From positions 186,001 through 250,000 of the forward strand of contig JALCDQ010000003.1 of the NCBI GenBank assembly GCA_022641735.1: a stretch of DNA of 64,000 nucleotides, given 5' to 3'. The translations under genes were made by a program, and so were the position numbers. A model generated the notes under the pieces. It saw only the letters and a list, made by a program, of their open reading frames with translations, was not told where the DNA came from and searched no databases. Origin of the DNA: Prevotella sp. (GTDB lineage Bacteria > Bacteroidota > Bacteroidia > Bacteroidales > Bacteroidaceae). This document shows positions 17,260-26,290 of this stretch, piece by piece. Positions within the stretch are counted from its first letter, which is position 1. Each line of letters begins with the position of its first letter.

Positions 17260-17347
17260 GTAAAAGACCGTTGTTTACATGGTAAAAGACCGTTAGAAGG
17301 AACGTAAAAGACTATTGTTTACACGGTAAAAGATTATTGTTTACAAA
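17260..17347 (+). repeat. 22-bp x 4 intergenic array, copy B
   Basis: Four units at 17260, 17282, 17304 and 17326, beginning 1 nt after the hisAF stop and ending 10 nt before the hisIE start. Three units share GTAAAAGAnnnTTGTTTACA; the second reads GTAAAAGACCGTTAGAAGG. This is the most homogeneous member of the family and it sits inside an apparent operon. Confidence 0.88.
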
Positions 17348-17357
17348 ACGATAAAAA

Positions 17358-18014
17358 ATGAATGAGAATATGGACATAGATTTTAATAAAATGGAGGGGT
17401 TAGTTCCCGCCATCATACAAGATGCCACGACGAAGAACGTGCTCATGCTCGGCTTCATGAATAAGGAAGCTTATGAGAAAACTGTGGCCACTCAAAAGGT
17501 GACTTTCTGGAGTAGAAGCCGCCAGTGCTTATGGACAAAAGGCGAGACATCAGGCAATTATCTCAACCTCGTGAGCATTCAGAACGACTGCGATGACGAC
17601 ACCCTACTCGTCAAAGTGCATCCGCAAGGCCCTACATGTCATAAAGGTACGGATACCTGTTGGGGTGAAGACAACGACATGAATCCGCTGCTTTTCCTCA
17701 CGGAACTGCAGGATTTCATCGAGAAACGGCATGAAGAGATGCCTGAAGGCAGTTATACGACGAGCCTTTTCAAGAAAGGGGTCAATAGAATGGCACAAAA
17801 AGTGGGAGAAGAAGCATTGGAAACCGTGATTGAGGCAACCAATGGCAGCGATGAGCAACTCGTCTATGAGGCTTCAGATATGTTCTATCATCTCATCGTA
17901 TTGCTTACCAGCAAAGGTCTCCGCATCGAAGATATAGCCAAAGAACTGCAAAGACGCCATGACCCCGAATGGGATAAAAAGCGCAGAAGTGAGAAGGCTA
18001 AGGAAACGAAATAA
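17358..18014 (+). CDS. hisIE: Bifunctional phosphoribosyl-AMP cyclohydrolase / phosphoribosyl-ATP pyrophosphatase
   Basis: A 218-residue enzyme for the second and third steps of histidine synthesis. The N-terminal PRA-CH domain (~1-110) has the signature FWSRSRQCLWTKGETSGN, with metal ligands in NDCDDDTLL and the Cys pair in GPTCHKGTDTC. The C-terminal PRA-PH domain (~118-218) has VGEEALETVIEA and the alpha-helical MazG-like fold. The fusion order is the common bacterial one. It is separated from hisAF by a 22-bp-unit array and followed 22 bp later by ftsE. hisG, hisD, hisC and hisB are not in the window. Confidence 0.95.
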   Translation: MNENMDIDFNKMEGLVPAIIQDATTKNVLMLGFMNKEAYEKTVATQKVTFWSRSRQCLWTKGETSGNYLNLVSIQNDCDDDTLLVKVHPQGPTCHKGTDTCWGEDNDMNPLLFLTELQDFIEKRHEEMPEGSYTTSLFKKGVNRMAQKVGEEALETVIEATNGSDEQLVYEASDMFYHLIVLLTSKGLRIEDIAKELQRRHDPEWDKKRRSEKAKETK

Positions 18015-18036
18015 TTAAAAATTAAGATATACTATA

Positions 18037-18753
18037 ATGTTAATAGACTATCAGAAAGTAGATATTTATCAGCAGGACTACCTCGTTTTGCATGATGTAA
18101 ACTTCCATGCTGACGAAGGGGAGTTTGTCTATATCATTGGAAAAGTAGGTTCAGGGAAAAGCTCACTGTTGAAGACTACCTATTGTGAACTTGACCTCGA
18201 CATTGACGAAGAAGGAAAAGCCGAGGTGCTCGGAAGGGATTTGAGGAAACTGAAACGCAAGGAAGTGCCTGCCTTAAGGAAAGAGATGGGCATCATCTTT
18301 CAAGACTTCCAGTTGCTCCATGACCGCAATGTATATAAGAATTTCCAATTTGTCTTGAAGGCAACAGGGTGGAAAGACAAGAAAGAAATCGACGACCGCA
18401 TCGACGTAGTGCTGGAGGCTGTAGGCATGACGGATAAGAAATACAGTATGCCTCATGAGCTTTCAGGCGGCGAGCAACAACGTGTCGCCATAGCCAGAGC
18501 GCTCTTGAATCATCCTAAAATCATCATTGCTGATGAGCCAACGGGCAATCTTGACCCCGAAACAGCCAGCAATATCGTGAAATTACTGAAGGATATCACC
18601 AAACAAGGCACGTGTGTAGTAATGTCAACACACAACATCCCCATGCTCGACAAATATCCTGGCATCGTCTATAGATGCAAGGAAGGAGCCTTGACGGATG
18701 TGACTAAGGAATATAACAAAATGGATTTGACCGAAGACGGCGAAGACGCATAA
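18037..18753 (+). CDS. ftsE: FtsE-like ABC-transporter ATPase
   Basis: A 238-residue ATPase subunit of the FtsEX type, which regulates septal peptidoglycan hydrolases at the divisome. Motifs in order: Walker A GKVGSGKSS (residues ~36-44), Q-loop IIFQDFQLL, signature LSGGEQQR, Walker B IIIADEPTG and the H-loop STHN. FQDFQLL and DRNVYKNFQFVL are characteristic of FtsE. No ftsX follows; the membrane partner must be encoded elsewhere, as is common in Bacteroidetes. It sits between hisIE and lysC with ~20-bp gaps, so it is transcribed with amino-acid genes. Confidence in FtsE rather than a generic MacB/LolD ATPase is moderate to good. Confidence 0.82.
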   Translation: MLIDYQKVDIYQQDYLVLHDVNFHADEGEFVYIIGKVGSGKSSLLKTTYCELDLDIDEEGKAEVLGRDLRKLKRKEVPALRKEMGIIFQDFQLLHDRNVYKNFQFVLKATGWKDKKEIDDRIDVVLEAVGMTDKKYSMPHELSGGEQQRVAIARALLNHPKIIIADEPTGNLDPETASNIVKLLKDITKQGTCVVMSTHNIPMLDKYPGIVYRCKEGALTDVTKEYNKMDLTEDGEDA

Positions 18754-18774
18754 ACAATTTAAACAACATACATT

Positions 18775-20091
18775 ATGAAAGTAATGAAATTCGGAGGCAC
18801 TTCAGTAGGCTCACCAGAGCGCATGAAGAACGTTGCCTCACTCATAACAGAGTCTGGAGAACCCACTTTCGTGGTGCTGTCGGCCATGAGTGGAACTACT
18901 AACACGCTTGTGGAAATCAGTGATTATCTCTATAAGAAGAATCCGGAAGGAGCCAACGAGGTAATCAATCAGCTTGAGAGAAAATACATGCAGCATGTGG
19001 AAGAACTCTACTCTACTGATGAATATAAGGAGAAAACCCGCAATTTCCTTCGTGGAGAATTCGAGTATCTGCACTCTTTTACCAAGGATTTATTCACTTC
19101 CTTTGAGGAGAAATCGATTGTTGCACAAGGCGAAGTCATGAGTACTAACATGGTAACCAACTATCTGCAGGAGAATGGAGTGAAAGCTATTCTGCTCAAT
19201 GCACTCGACTTCATGCGCACAGATAAGAACGCAGAGCCTGACCTCCCGTATATTAAAGAGAAGCTGAAAGCCGTTTTGGAGGACAATAAAGGCTATCAAA
19301 TCTATATCACGCAAGGCTTTGTCTGCAGGAATGCTTACGGTGAAGTGGATAATCTCCAGCGTGGAGGAAGCGACTATACAGCCTCTCTTATTGGCACAGC
19401 CATTAACGCCGAGGAAATCCAGATATGGACGGATATTGACGGAATGCACAACAACGACCCTCGTATCGTTGACCATACCGATGCCATCCCACAGCTCAAC
19501 TTCGAGGAAGCAGCCGAGTTGGCTTACTTTGGTGCTAAGATATTACACCCTACCTGCGTGCAACCTGCCAAATATGCAGGTATTCCCGTAAGGTTGAAGA
19601 ACACCATGGACCCAGCTGCACCAGGCACTATCATCGACAATGTCATCGTGCGTGGCAAGATAAAAGCTGTGGCTGCTAAGGATAATATCACAGCCATTAA
19701 AATCAAATCTTCAAGAATGCTCCTTGCTACAGGCTTCTTGCGCAAAGTCTTTGAGATATTCGAAAGTTATCAAACGCCTATCGATATGATTGCAACCAGT
19801 GAGGTCGGCGTTTCCATGAGTATAGACAACGACAGCCATCTTACCGAAATAGTAGATGAGTTGAAGAAGTATGGAACAGTGACAGTTGATACCGATATGT
19901 GCATCGTTTGCGTTGTTGGAGACCTCGATTGGAGCAATCTGGGATTTGAAACACTGGCTACCGATGCCATGAAGAATATCCCTGTGCGCATGATATCGTA
20001 TGGAGGAAGCAACTACAACATTTCTTTCTTGATAAAGACACAAGACAAGAAGCGCGCCTTGCAAAATCTGAGTGATGTACTTTTCAAATAA
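18775..20091 (+). CDS. lysC: Aspartate kinase
   Basis: A 438-residue monofunctional aspartokinase that phosphorylates aspartate, committing it to lysine, diaminopimelate, threonine and methionine. The start MKVMKFGGTSVGSPERM is the catalytic kinase signature; GFVCRNAYGEVDNLQRGGSDYTA and the ATP-binding AKILHPTC follow. Two ACT domains occupy roughly residues 300-438 (ITAIKIKSSRM..., TVTVDTDMCIVCVVGD), implying feedback control by an end-product amino acid, probably lysine. It is directly upstream of lysA (3-bp gap), giving a lysine/DAP pair. Confidence 0.93.
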   Translation: MKVMKFGGTSVGSPERMKNVASLITESGEPTFVVLSAMSGTTNTLVEISDYLYKKNPEGANEVINQLERKYMQHVEELYSTDEYKEKTRNFLRGEFEYLHSFTKDLFTSFEEKSIVAQGEVMSTNMVTNYLQENGVKAILLNALDFMRTDKNAEPDLPYIKEKLKAVLEDNKGYQIYITQGFVCRNAYGEVDNLQRGGSDYTASLIGTAINAEEIQIWTDIDGMHNNDPRIVDHTDAIPQLNFEEAAELAYFGAKILHPTCVQPAKYAGIPVRLKNTMDPAAPGTIIDNVIVRGKIKAVAAKDNITAIKIKSSRMLLATGFLRKVFEIFESYQTPIDMIATSEVGVSMSIDNDSHLTEIVDELKKYGTVTVDTDMCIVCVVGDLDWSNLGFETLATDAMKNIPVRMISYGGSNYNISFLIKTQDKKRALQNLSDVLFK

Positions 20092-20094
20092 AAA

Positions 20095-21255
20095 ATGATG
20101 AAAGGAAAATTCCCCATAGATAAATTCCAACAGATAGAAACTCCCTTTTATTACTATGATACGGAGCTTCTTCGCAAGACTTTGCAGACTGTAAACCAAG
20201 AGGCAGGCAAGCATGAGAACTTTATCGTGCATTATGCCATCAAGGCCAATGCCAACGCTAAGGTGCTGAATATCATCTGTCAGGCTGGCTTGGGTGCTGA
20301 TTGCGTTAGTGGTGGAGAGATTCAGGCTTCATTGAATGCCGGCTTTTCAGCCTCTAAAATCGTATATGCAGGTGTCGGAAAGAGTGATTGGGAGATAAAT
20401 CTTGGGCTTGACAAAGACATTTTTTGCTTCAATGTCGAGAGCAAAGCAGAGCTTGAAGTGATAAATGAACTTGCTGAAAAGAAAGGAAAAATTGCTAGAG
20501 TCTGCCTTCGTATCAACCCTGATGTGGGTGCTCATACGCATGCAAATATCACAACAGGACTTGCTGAAAACAAGTTTGGCATAGCCTTAAGTGATATGGA
20601 AATGGTCATCAATGAGGCCTTGAACTTGAAAAACATCAAGTTTATAGGGCTCCACTTTCATATAGGTTCACAGATATTAGACATGAGTGACTTTGCTGCT
20701 CTTTGCAATCGCATCAATGATATACAGGACAAGCTTGAGAAACATCATTACAATATCGAGCACATCAATGTTGGTGGTGGGCTTGGAATTGATTATGTGC
20801 ATCCTAATCGCATGCCTCTTCCCGATTTCAAAGCCTATTTTGACACCTACGCTCATCATTTACGACTACGTCCAAATCAAAAGTTACACTTCGAATTGGG
20901 TAGAGCTATTGTTGCGCAATGTGGTACACTCATTACAAAAACATTGTATATCAAGCAAGGAACACATAAGCAATTCGCTATTGTGGATGCCGGTATGACC
21001 GATTTAATACGTCCCGCACTCTATCAGGCATACCATAAAATAGAGAATATCTCCAGTGACGAGCCTGAAGAAACGTATGATGTGGTAGGGCCAATCTGTG
21101 AATCCAGCGATGTATTTGCTAAAGCTATAGACTTGAATAAGAGTCATCGTGGTGATTTAATAGCTATCCGCAGTGCCGGTGCTTATGGTGAAATCATGGC
21201 CAGTCAGTACAACTGCAGGAAATTGCCGAAAGGCTATATAACAGAAGATTTATGA
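20095..21255 (+). CDS. lysA: Diaminopimelate decarboxylase
   Basis: A 386-residue PLP enzyme of fold type III that converts meso-diaminopimelate to L-lysine. The PLP lysine is in VHYAIKANANAKVL (residue ~45); FHIGSQI, VGGGLGIDY and the substrate-binding Cys/Glu in GPICESSDVFA (~340) are all present. Two adjacent ATGs exist (20095 and 20098) and either could be used. The stop overlaps the next gene by 4 bp. It forms a coupled unit with lysC. Confidence 0.94.
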   Translation: MMKGKFPIDKFQQIETPFYYYDTELLRKTLQTVNQEAGKHENFIVHYAIKANANAKVLNIICQAGLGADCVSGGEIQASLNAGFSASKIVYAGVGKSDWEINLGLDKDIFCFNVESKAELEVINELAEKKGKIARVCLRINPDVGAHTHANITTGLAENKFGIALSDMEMVINEALNLKNIKFIGLHFHIGSQILDMSDFAALCNRINDIQDKLEKHHYNIEHINVGGGLGIDYVHPNRMPLPDFKAYFDTYAHHLRLRPNQKLHFELGRAIVAQCGTLITKTLYIKQGTHKQFAIVDAGMTDLIRPALYQAYHKIENISSDEPEETYDVVGPICESSDVFAKAIDLNKSHRGDLIAIRSAGAYGEIMASQYNCRKLPKGYITEDL

Positions 21256-22418
21256 TATTAGACGAAATAACTCTTTATGGTTCAGTGATTATTATCATTG
21301 TAGCCATACTCTCATCTTTGCAGAATCCCTTTTTCCGTATAGGCTTTCTGCGCAAAATCAAACGTTCACAGGATGCCGAAGATGCTGTTGAAAATGAGCA
21401 AAGCCGCCCTTCTCTATCAGTTATCATTACGGCACAAGACAACGCATATGAACTCGAACAGCATCTGCCAATATACTTAAATCAAGCCTATGAAGCAGAT
21501 TTTCAAATCATTGTAGTTTCAGAAAAAGGAGACAACGATACAGAGGATGTCCTGAAAAGATTTGAAGGAAATGCCCATTTTTACCATACCTTCGTCCCCA
21601 ACAGCTCGAGATACATGAGTAAGAAAAAACTCGCTATCACTTTAGGGGTAAAGGCTGCTAAATATGAGTGGGTCATTCTCACGGATGCAAGTTGCCAACC
21701 TGTCTCTGAAAACTGGTTGAATGCAATGGCAGAAAATTGCTCTGATGACAAGAATTTAATATTAGGCATCAGTCAATATGCCGAAGACACGAAGCCATAT
21801 CCCCGTTTCGAGCACATCCATACAGCCTATTATCTGATGAGAAAAGCCGTCAAAAGCATTGCATATCGTACCAATAGTCCGCTTGTAATGTTCCGAAAAA
21901 GTGAGTTTATGCAACAGAATGGGTTTAGTGGAGACCTCGATTTGGTAAGAGGTGAATATGATTTCCTAGTCAACAAATATGCTCGCAAGTCATCAACTGC
22001 TCTTGAGCTCTCCCCTGATGCAAGGATTATAGAAGACGTGCCAACAAAGAGAACTTGGATAAATAAGCACATTTTCTACCAAGCCACACGTAAGCATCTG
22101 AGAAGGAGTTTATCTCTTCGCTTGCTCTATAATCTCGATCAATGGGCTATTCATCTGAACCTGTTGCTGATTTTGGCAACATTGGCATTGTCAATCATCA
22201 CTCAGCGATGGATACTGACTGCTTCTGCAGGCTTTGCTTTGATACTAACTATCCTATTGAGGACTATCATTGGCAAAAAAGCCATACGTGAATTTGATGA
22301 AAACCTGTCAGCCTGGAAGGTCTTTCCATACGAAATCAGCATCGTCTGGCATAACCTTCTTAATATAATAAGGTATTGGAGAGCTGACAAATATGATTTT
22401 ACAAGTCATAAATTATGA
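21252..22418 (+). CDS. Membrane-anchored family 2 glycosyltransferase
   Basis: 388 residues. An N-terminal membrane helix (LYGSVIIIIVAILSSLQNPFF) is followed by a GT-A domain opening LSVIITAQDNAYELEQHLP, with a DxD-like site in ILTDASCQP. Two C-terminal helices (LLLILATLALSII and AGFALILTILLRTII) follow. This layout is that of inner-membrane GT2 enzymes working on lipid-linked or exported glycans. ATGA overlaps link it to lysA upstream and to a GT4-like gene downstream. The substrate is unknown. Confidence 0.83.
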   Translation: MILDEITLYGSVIIIIVAILSSLQNPFFRIGFLRKIKRSQDAEDAVENEQSRPSLSVIITAQDNAYELEQHLPIYLNQAYEADFQIIVVSEKGDNDTEDVLKRFEGNAHFYHTFVPNSSRYMSKKKLAITLGVKAAKYEWVILTDASCQPVSENWLNAMAENCSDDKNLILGISQYAEDTKPYPRFEHIHTAYYLMRKAVKSIAYRTNSPLVMFRKSEFMQQNGFSGDLDLVRGEYDFLVNKYARKSSTALELSPDARIIEDVPTKRTWINKHIFYQATRKHLRRSLSLRLLYNLDQWAIHLNLLLILATLALSIITQRWILTASAGFALILTILLRTIIGKKAIREFDENLSAWKVFPYEISIVWHNLLNIIRYWRADKYDFTSHKL

Positions 22419-23500
22419 ATGTAATTCTATACATACCGACAGATGTCCATAAGGAAGATAGCCATCTTCAGTTGGTTACTGCACTGCAGCAACAACTCGG
22501 AGACATGATAGAAGTCACCCATACGGCTTCTTTCAAAGGTGCTCATCCTAGCCTTATACACGTCTTCGGATGTTGGAATTATGCAGCCGCAATGATGCTC
22601 TTTAAGGCCAACAAGGCTGGAATCCCTACCGTCTACTCCCCTTTAGGAGGGCTTCAACCATGGATTCTCGATAAGCACAAAGGCGATAAGGAGATGAAAA
22701 TGCTTGCTTATCAGAAAAGAATGACCTCACTGGCCTCCGCCCTACATGCCACGAACAAGCTTGAGTATGATAACCTTGTGAAGTTAAAGTGGAATAAAAG
22801 GCTGCAAATGATTGAGAATTCTGCCATTACGAATGATATTTCCGAAGAAGAAATGGCATCAAAGATGCTGTCTCTTTATCAGAAAGTACTCGATTCCAAT
22901 ACCTATACTTTAATAGACAAAGAGACCTTCAGAATCATAGGAAACCTTCTTCAGGCGGGCGTTGACAAAGATTCCTATCGGAATAAAGAGGTCAAGGCTG
23001 ACTTACTGAACCGACTACAACAACTGAAAGAGGAAGATTGGCGGAATATTTTCTTATATGCTTCTGAAGAACAGATTATTGATAAAATCAAAAATGCCCT
23101 CAACAGACTGCAATTCCATGCGCCTTCCATCAACTTGGAGACGATAAAACGATTCCCTACAAGTGACCATTATATCAGCGAGAAAATCACCATTGACCCC
23201 AATGATTTGGAACATTCTCTCTGTAAAGCCTTTGAAACATTATACAAAGAAATGAAGCATAAGACCGCGCCTCTCTGCCATCTTTCAGACCTTTATGAGC
23301 TTTTGCGCTTTACTTCTTATGATGAAGACAAGTTTGCAGAACTGATTAACAAGTCTGGAATGCAGAATTTCGCCTCCCGAGTCATTGCTGTTTTGGAGGA
23401 ATGCATTGGACTTACAGAAGGCTTTATGCCAATTTCTCCCCTCTACGATAAGGAAACAGATAAAATCAAAAGAGACATAACCAAAATAAGAAAGCTATGA
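22415..23500 (+). CDS. GT4-like N-terminal domain fused to unknown helical domain
   Basis: 361 residues. The first ~140 resemble the acceptor-binding N-terminal half of a GT4 glycosyltransferase: NVILYIPTD, LIHVFGCWNYAAAMMLFKANKAGIPTVYSPLGGLQPWI and ALHATNKLEYDNL. The donor-binding C-terminal Rossmann half, with its EX7E motif, is missing. Instead residues ~145-361 are helical and charged, with no motif I know. It may be a non-catalytic partner of the GT2 gene upstream, with which it overlaps by 4 bp; its stop likewise overlaps fbp. It could also bind glycans without transferring them. Confidence 0.65.
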   Translation: MNVILYIPTDVHKEDSHLQLVTALQQQLGDMIEVTHTASFKGAHPSLIHVFGCWNYAAAMMLFKANKAGIPTVYSPLGGLQPWILDKHKGDKEMKMLAYQKRMTSLASALHATNKLEYDNLVKLKWNKRLQMIENSAITNDISEEEMASKMLSLYQKVLDSNTYTLIDKETFRIIGNLLQAGVDKDSYRNKEVKADLLNRLQQLKEEDWRNIFLYASEEQIIDKIKNALNRLQFHAPSINLETIKRFPTSDHYISEKITIDPNDLEHSLCKAFETLYKEMKHKTAPLCHLSDLYELLRFTSYDEDKFAELINKSGMQNFASRVIAVLEECIGLTEGFMPISPLYDKETDKIKRDITKIRKL

Positions 23501-25491
23501 CAAAGAAAAACTATAATATAGAGAAGGATATGCGATACCTTCAATTACTATCGCAGACTTTCCCCACCGTGGCAGATGCTAGTACTGAAATCATCAACTT
23601 GCAAGCCATTCTCAATCTGCCAAAAGGCACTGAGCATTTCCTTGCTGATATCCATGGAGAATATCAGGCCTTTATACATGTCCTGAAAAATGCTTCTGGA
23701 AACATTAAGCGCAAGGTGAATGAACTGTTTGGAAACACCTTAAGAGAGCAGGAGAAACGGGAACTTTGCACGCTTATCTATTACCCTGAGCAAAAGTTGG
23801 AATTGGTTAAAGCACAGGAGGAATACCTTGATGACTGGTATCACATCACTTTGCATCAATTGGTTTCAGTATGCCGAGACGTATCAAGCAAGTATACTCG
23901 CTCGAAAGTTCGTAAGTCCTTACCCGAAGAGTTCAGTTATATCATCCAAGAACTGCTTCATGAGCGCACAGAAGATGCTGATAAAACAGCCTACGTGAAC
24001 GTAATCATTGACACCATCATATCTACTGGCCGTGCCGATGACTTTATCATTGCCATATCCAATGTGATACAGCGTTTAGCCATCGATCAGCTTCATATCC
24101 TTGGAGATATTTATGACAGAGGTCCTGGGGCTCATATCATCATGGACACCATGGCTAACTATCACAAATGGGACATTCAATGGGGCAATCACGATATACT
24201 GTGGATGGGTGCCTGCGCAGGTAATGATGCCTGCATCTGCAACGTCATCCGACTCTCTTTGAGATATGCCAACCTCACGACTCTTGAGGATGGCTATGGC
24301 ATCAATCTGGTGCCTCTCGCCACCTTCGCCATGGAGACTTATGGGGATGACCCTTGTGAAGAGTTTACTCCCCTATTGAATGGAGGAAACGCCGAAATCG
24401 ACAAAAAGTCAAAACGCCTTACTGCTTTGATGCACAAGGCGATATCCATCATACAGTTCAAAGCCGAAGCTCAAATCTATGAACGTCATCCCGAGTGGAA
24501 TATGCAAGACCGAGAGCTCTTCAAAAACATTGATTATAAGAATGGGACCATTACTCTTGACGGTAAGATTTATCAGCTCTTGAGCAACCACTTCCCTACT
24601 ATAAATCCGAAGAATCCAATTGCATTGACGAAAGAAGAGCAAAATCTGATGGACAAACTGCATCATTCTTTCAAGGTAAGCGAGAAGTTGCACAAGCATA
24701 TTAATCTGATGCTTGGCCATGGATGCATGTATGCCATCTATAACAACAATCTGCTGTTCCATGCCTCTGTGCCATTGAATGCTGACGGAACACTGAAAGA
24801 GGTGGAGATTTATCCCGGCCGTAAATATAGCGGCAGGCAGTTGATGCACCATACGGGAATGATGATTCGGCAGGCTTTCCAAAACGATTCCACCCCTGAA
24901 ATACGGCAATATGCTCAAGACTATTTCCTCTATCTGTGGTGTGGTCCTGACAGTCCACTCTTCGATAAGTCGAAGATGGCCACCTTTGAGCGTTATTTCA
25001 TTGCTGAAAAGGAGACGCATCGGGAAGAGAAAGGAAACTACTTCAAACTGCGCGATGATGAGAAAATCATCGACTATATCTTAGATGCTTTCCAAGTGGA
25101 AGGACCTAATCGCCACATCATCAATGGCCATGTGCCTGTTCATGTGGCAAATGGAGAGAACCCTATCAAGGCGAATGGCAAGCTGATGGTTATAGATGGA
25201 GGCTTTTCGCAGGCATTCCATAAGGAAACGGGAATTGCCGGTTACACCTTGGTTTATCACAGCCGTGGCTTCCAATTGGTGCAGCATGAGCCCTTCACGA
25301 GCACTGCCGAGGCTATACAGAAAGGCACTGACATCAAGAGTACTACGCAAATCGTGGAGATGAGCACGCATCGTATGCTGGTGGCAGATACCGACAAGGG
25401 TACTGAATTGAAGCAGCAAATTGATGACTTGGAGGAGCTTCTCTATGCTTATCGTCATGGTTTCCTCACCGAAAGAGAGCGTAAGAAATAA
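23497..25491 (+). CDS. fbp: Class III fructose-1,6-bisphosphatase
   Basis: A 664-residue FBPase of the Firmicutes/Bacteroidetes type, catalysing the gluconeogenic hydrolysis of fructose-1,6-bisphosphate. It is built on a metallophosphoesterase core: HFLADIHGEYQAF, LGDIYDRGPGAH, WGNHDILWMGA, LMLGHG and INGHVPV supply the metal-binding Asp, Asn and His. The N-terminal YLQLLSQTFPTVADASTEIINLQAILNLPKGTEHF is typical of the class. The length matches B. subtilis Fbp. It is the last gene of the long plus-strand run from hisH; a 22-bp array follows 44 bp later. Confidence 0.95.
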   Translation: MTKKNYNIEKDMRYLQLLSQTFPTVADASTEIINLQAILNLPKGTEHFLADIHGEYQAFIHVLKNASGNIKRKVNELFGNTLREQEKRELCTLIYYPEQKLELVKAQEEYLDDWYHITLHQLVSVCRDVSSKYTRSKVRKSLPEEFSYIIQELLHERTEDADKTAYVNVIIDTIISTGRADDFIIAISNVIQRLAIDQLHILGDIYDRGPGAHIIMDTMANYHKWDIQWGNHDILWMGACAGNDACICNVIRLSLRYANLTTLEDGYGINLVPLATFAMETYGDDPCEEFTPLLNGGNAEIDKKSKRLTALMHKAISIIQFKAEAQIYERHPEWNMQDRELFKNIDYKNGTITLDGKIYQLLSNHFPTINPKNPIALTKEEQNLMDKLHHSFKVSEKLHKHINLMLGHGCMYAIYNNNLLFHASVPLNADGTLKEVEIYPGRKYSGRQLMHHTGMMIRQAFQNDSTPEIRQYAQDYFLYLWCGPDSPLFDKSKMATFERYFIAEKETHREEKGNYFKLRDDEKIIDYILDAFQVEGPNRHIINGHVPVHVANGENPIKANGKLMVIDGGFSQAFHKETGIAGYTLVYHSRGFQLVQHEPFTSTAEAIQKGTDIKSTTQIVEMSTHRMLVADTDKGTELKQQIDDLEELLYAYRHGFLTERERKK

Positions 25492-25534
25492 CGGATAAAA
25501 AGAGTCCAATTTCCTATCACTAAGCAGGGCAATT

Positions 25535-25622
25535 GTAAAAAGTTATCTTTTACCCTGCAAACAACGGTCTTTTACAACGTAAACAACGATTGTTTACAAG
25601 GTAAAAGACCATTGTCTATAAA
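25535..25622. repeat. 22-bp x 4 intergenic array, copy C
   Basis: Units start at 25535, 25557, 25579 and 25601; the third reads GTAAACAACGATTGTTTAC and the second is inverted (ends GGTCTTTTAC). It lies between converging fbp and the DUF3127 gene and abuts the terminator of the latter. Confidence 0.87.
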
Positions 25623-25657
25623 AAAGAAGCTATGCCATTCGATAAGACATAGCTTCT
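25621..25657 (-). terminator. Intrinsic terminator of DUF3127 gene
   Basis: On the minus strand AGAAGCTATG/CATAGCTTCT forms a perfect 10-bp stem with a 13-nt loop, followed by a run of U. It lies 31 bp past the stop codon. Confidence 0.82.
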
Positions 25658-25687
25658 CTCCTTATTTCAAAAGATTTTCTTCTATCT

Positions 25688-26116
25688 TTAGAAAGGCAGG
25701 TCATCGCTTGTTCCACCTTCAGCAGGTTGCTGTGGAGGGAATGGAACAGGATCAGCTGGAGCTGCACCTGGCTGAGCAGGAGCAGAGCCGATGACACCCG
25801 TTTGAGCTGTTGGCTGCACGCCTGGAGCGCCCAATGTAGCTGGGTCAACCAAGCGAACATCAAAGGCGCGGATGCTGTTAAACCAACGGCCCTGATATTC
25901 ATGAGCATCAATATCAAAAGATACCATCACTTCCTGACCTACTTGTATGTTGAACCTTGTCAGTCTGTCACTTCCAAAGACATCAAACACCATCTTATGA
26001 GGATAAGTTTCGTGAGTCTCAAGAACGAAACTCTGAGCCTTCCATTCTTGCCCCGAACGTGCAGATACACCACCCCTTTCAGGCATCACAGCAATAATTT
26101 TTCCTTGTAAATCCAT
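25688..26116 (-). CDS. DUF3127 protein with SSB-like acidic C-terminal tip
   Basis: 142 residues. The first ~90 form a small beta-rich domain (MDLQGKIIAVMPERGG...KAQSFVLETHE...VGQEVMVSFDIDAHEYQGRWFNSIRAFDV) that I recognise as DUF3127, OB-like in character. A Pro/Ala/Gln-rich flexible linker of ~45 residues follows, and the protein ends GTSDDLPF. This layout (OB-like domain, disordered linker, acidic DDLPF tip) closely resembles bacterial single-stranded-DNA-binding protein, whose DDIPF tip recruits repair and replication enzymes. It is divergent from dnaN. An ssDNA- or RNA-binding role is an inference. Confidence 0.8.
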   Translation of the reverse strand: MDLQGKIIAVMPERGGVSARSGQEWKAQSFVLETHETYPHKMVFDVFGSDRLTRFNIQVGQEVMVSFDIDAHEYQGRWFNSIRAFDVRLVDPATLGAPGVQPTAQTGVIGSAPAQPGAAPADPVPFPPQQPAEGGTSDDLPF

Positions 26117-26243
26117 TTCAAATAATATATTTAAAGTTTATTCATTAGCTACTAAATAACCATTTCGATTGCGAAATTAATAAAATAGTTCTAAAATACG
26201 AAACTTTTCTCGCTATTTTTTTGCTTTACCCAATCGTTTTTTG

Positions 26244-26251
26244 TATTTTTG
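26244..26251 (+). promoter_or_regulatory. -7 promoter element for dnaN operon
   Basis: TATTTTTG is followed by TACC, with TTTG at 26220-26223 as a -33 element 20 bp upstream. The transcript leader before dnaN is about 35 nt. Confidence 0.68.
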
Positions 26252-26290
26252 TACCTAATAAGACAGAAAGAACTAAAAAATTAAATACTC

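Noticed and set aside
17260..17347. CRISPR array
   Set aside because: Units are contiguous and similar over their whole length, with no unique spacers; only four units and no cas genes.
24409..25020. 203-codon frame on the minus strand
   Set aside because: It is antisense to fbp, which has all metallophosphoesterase motifs across this stretch.
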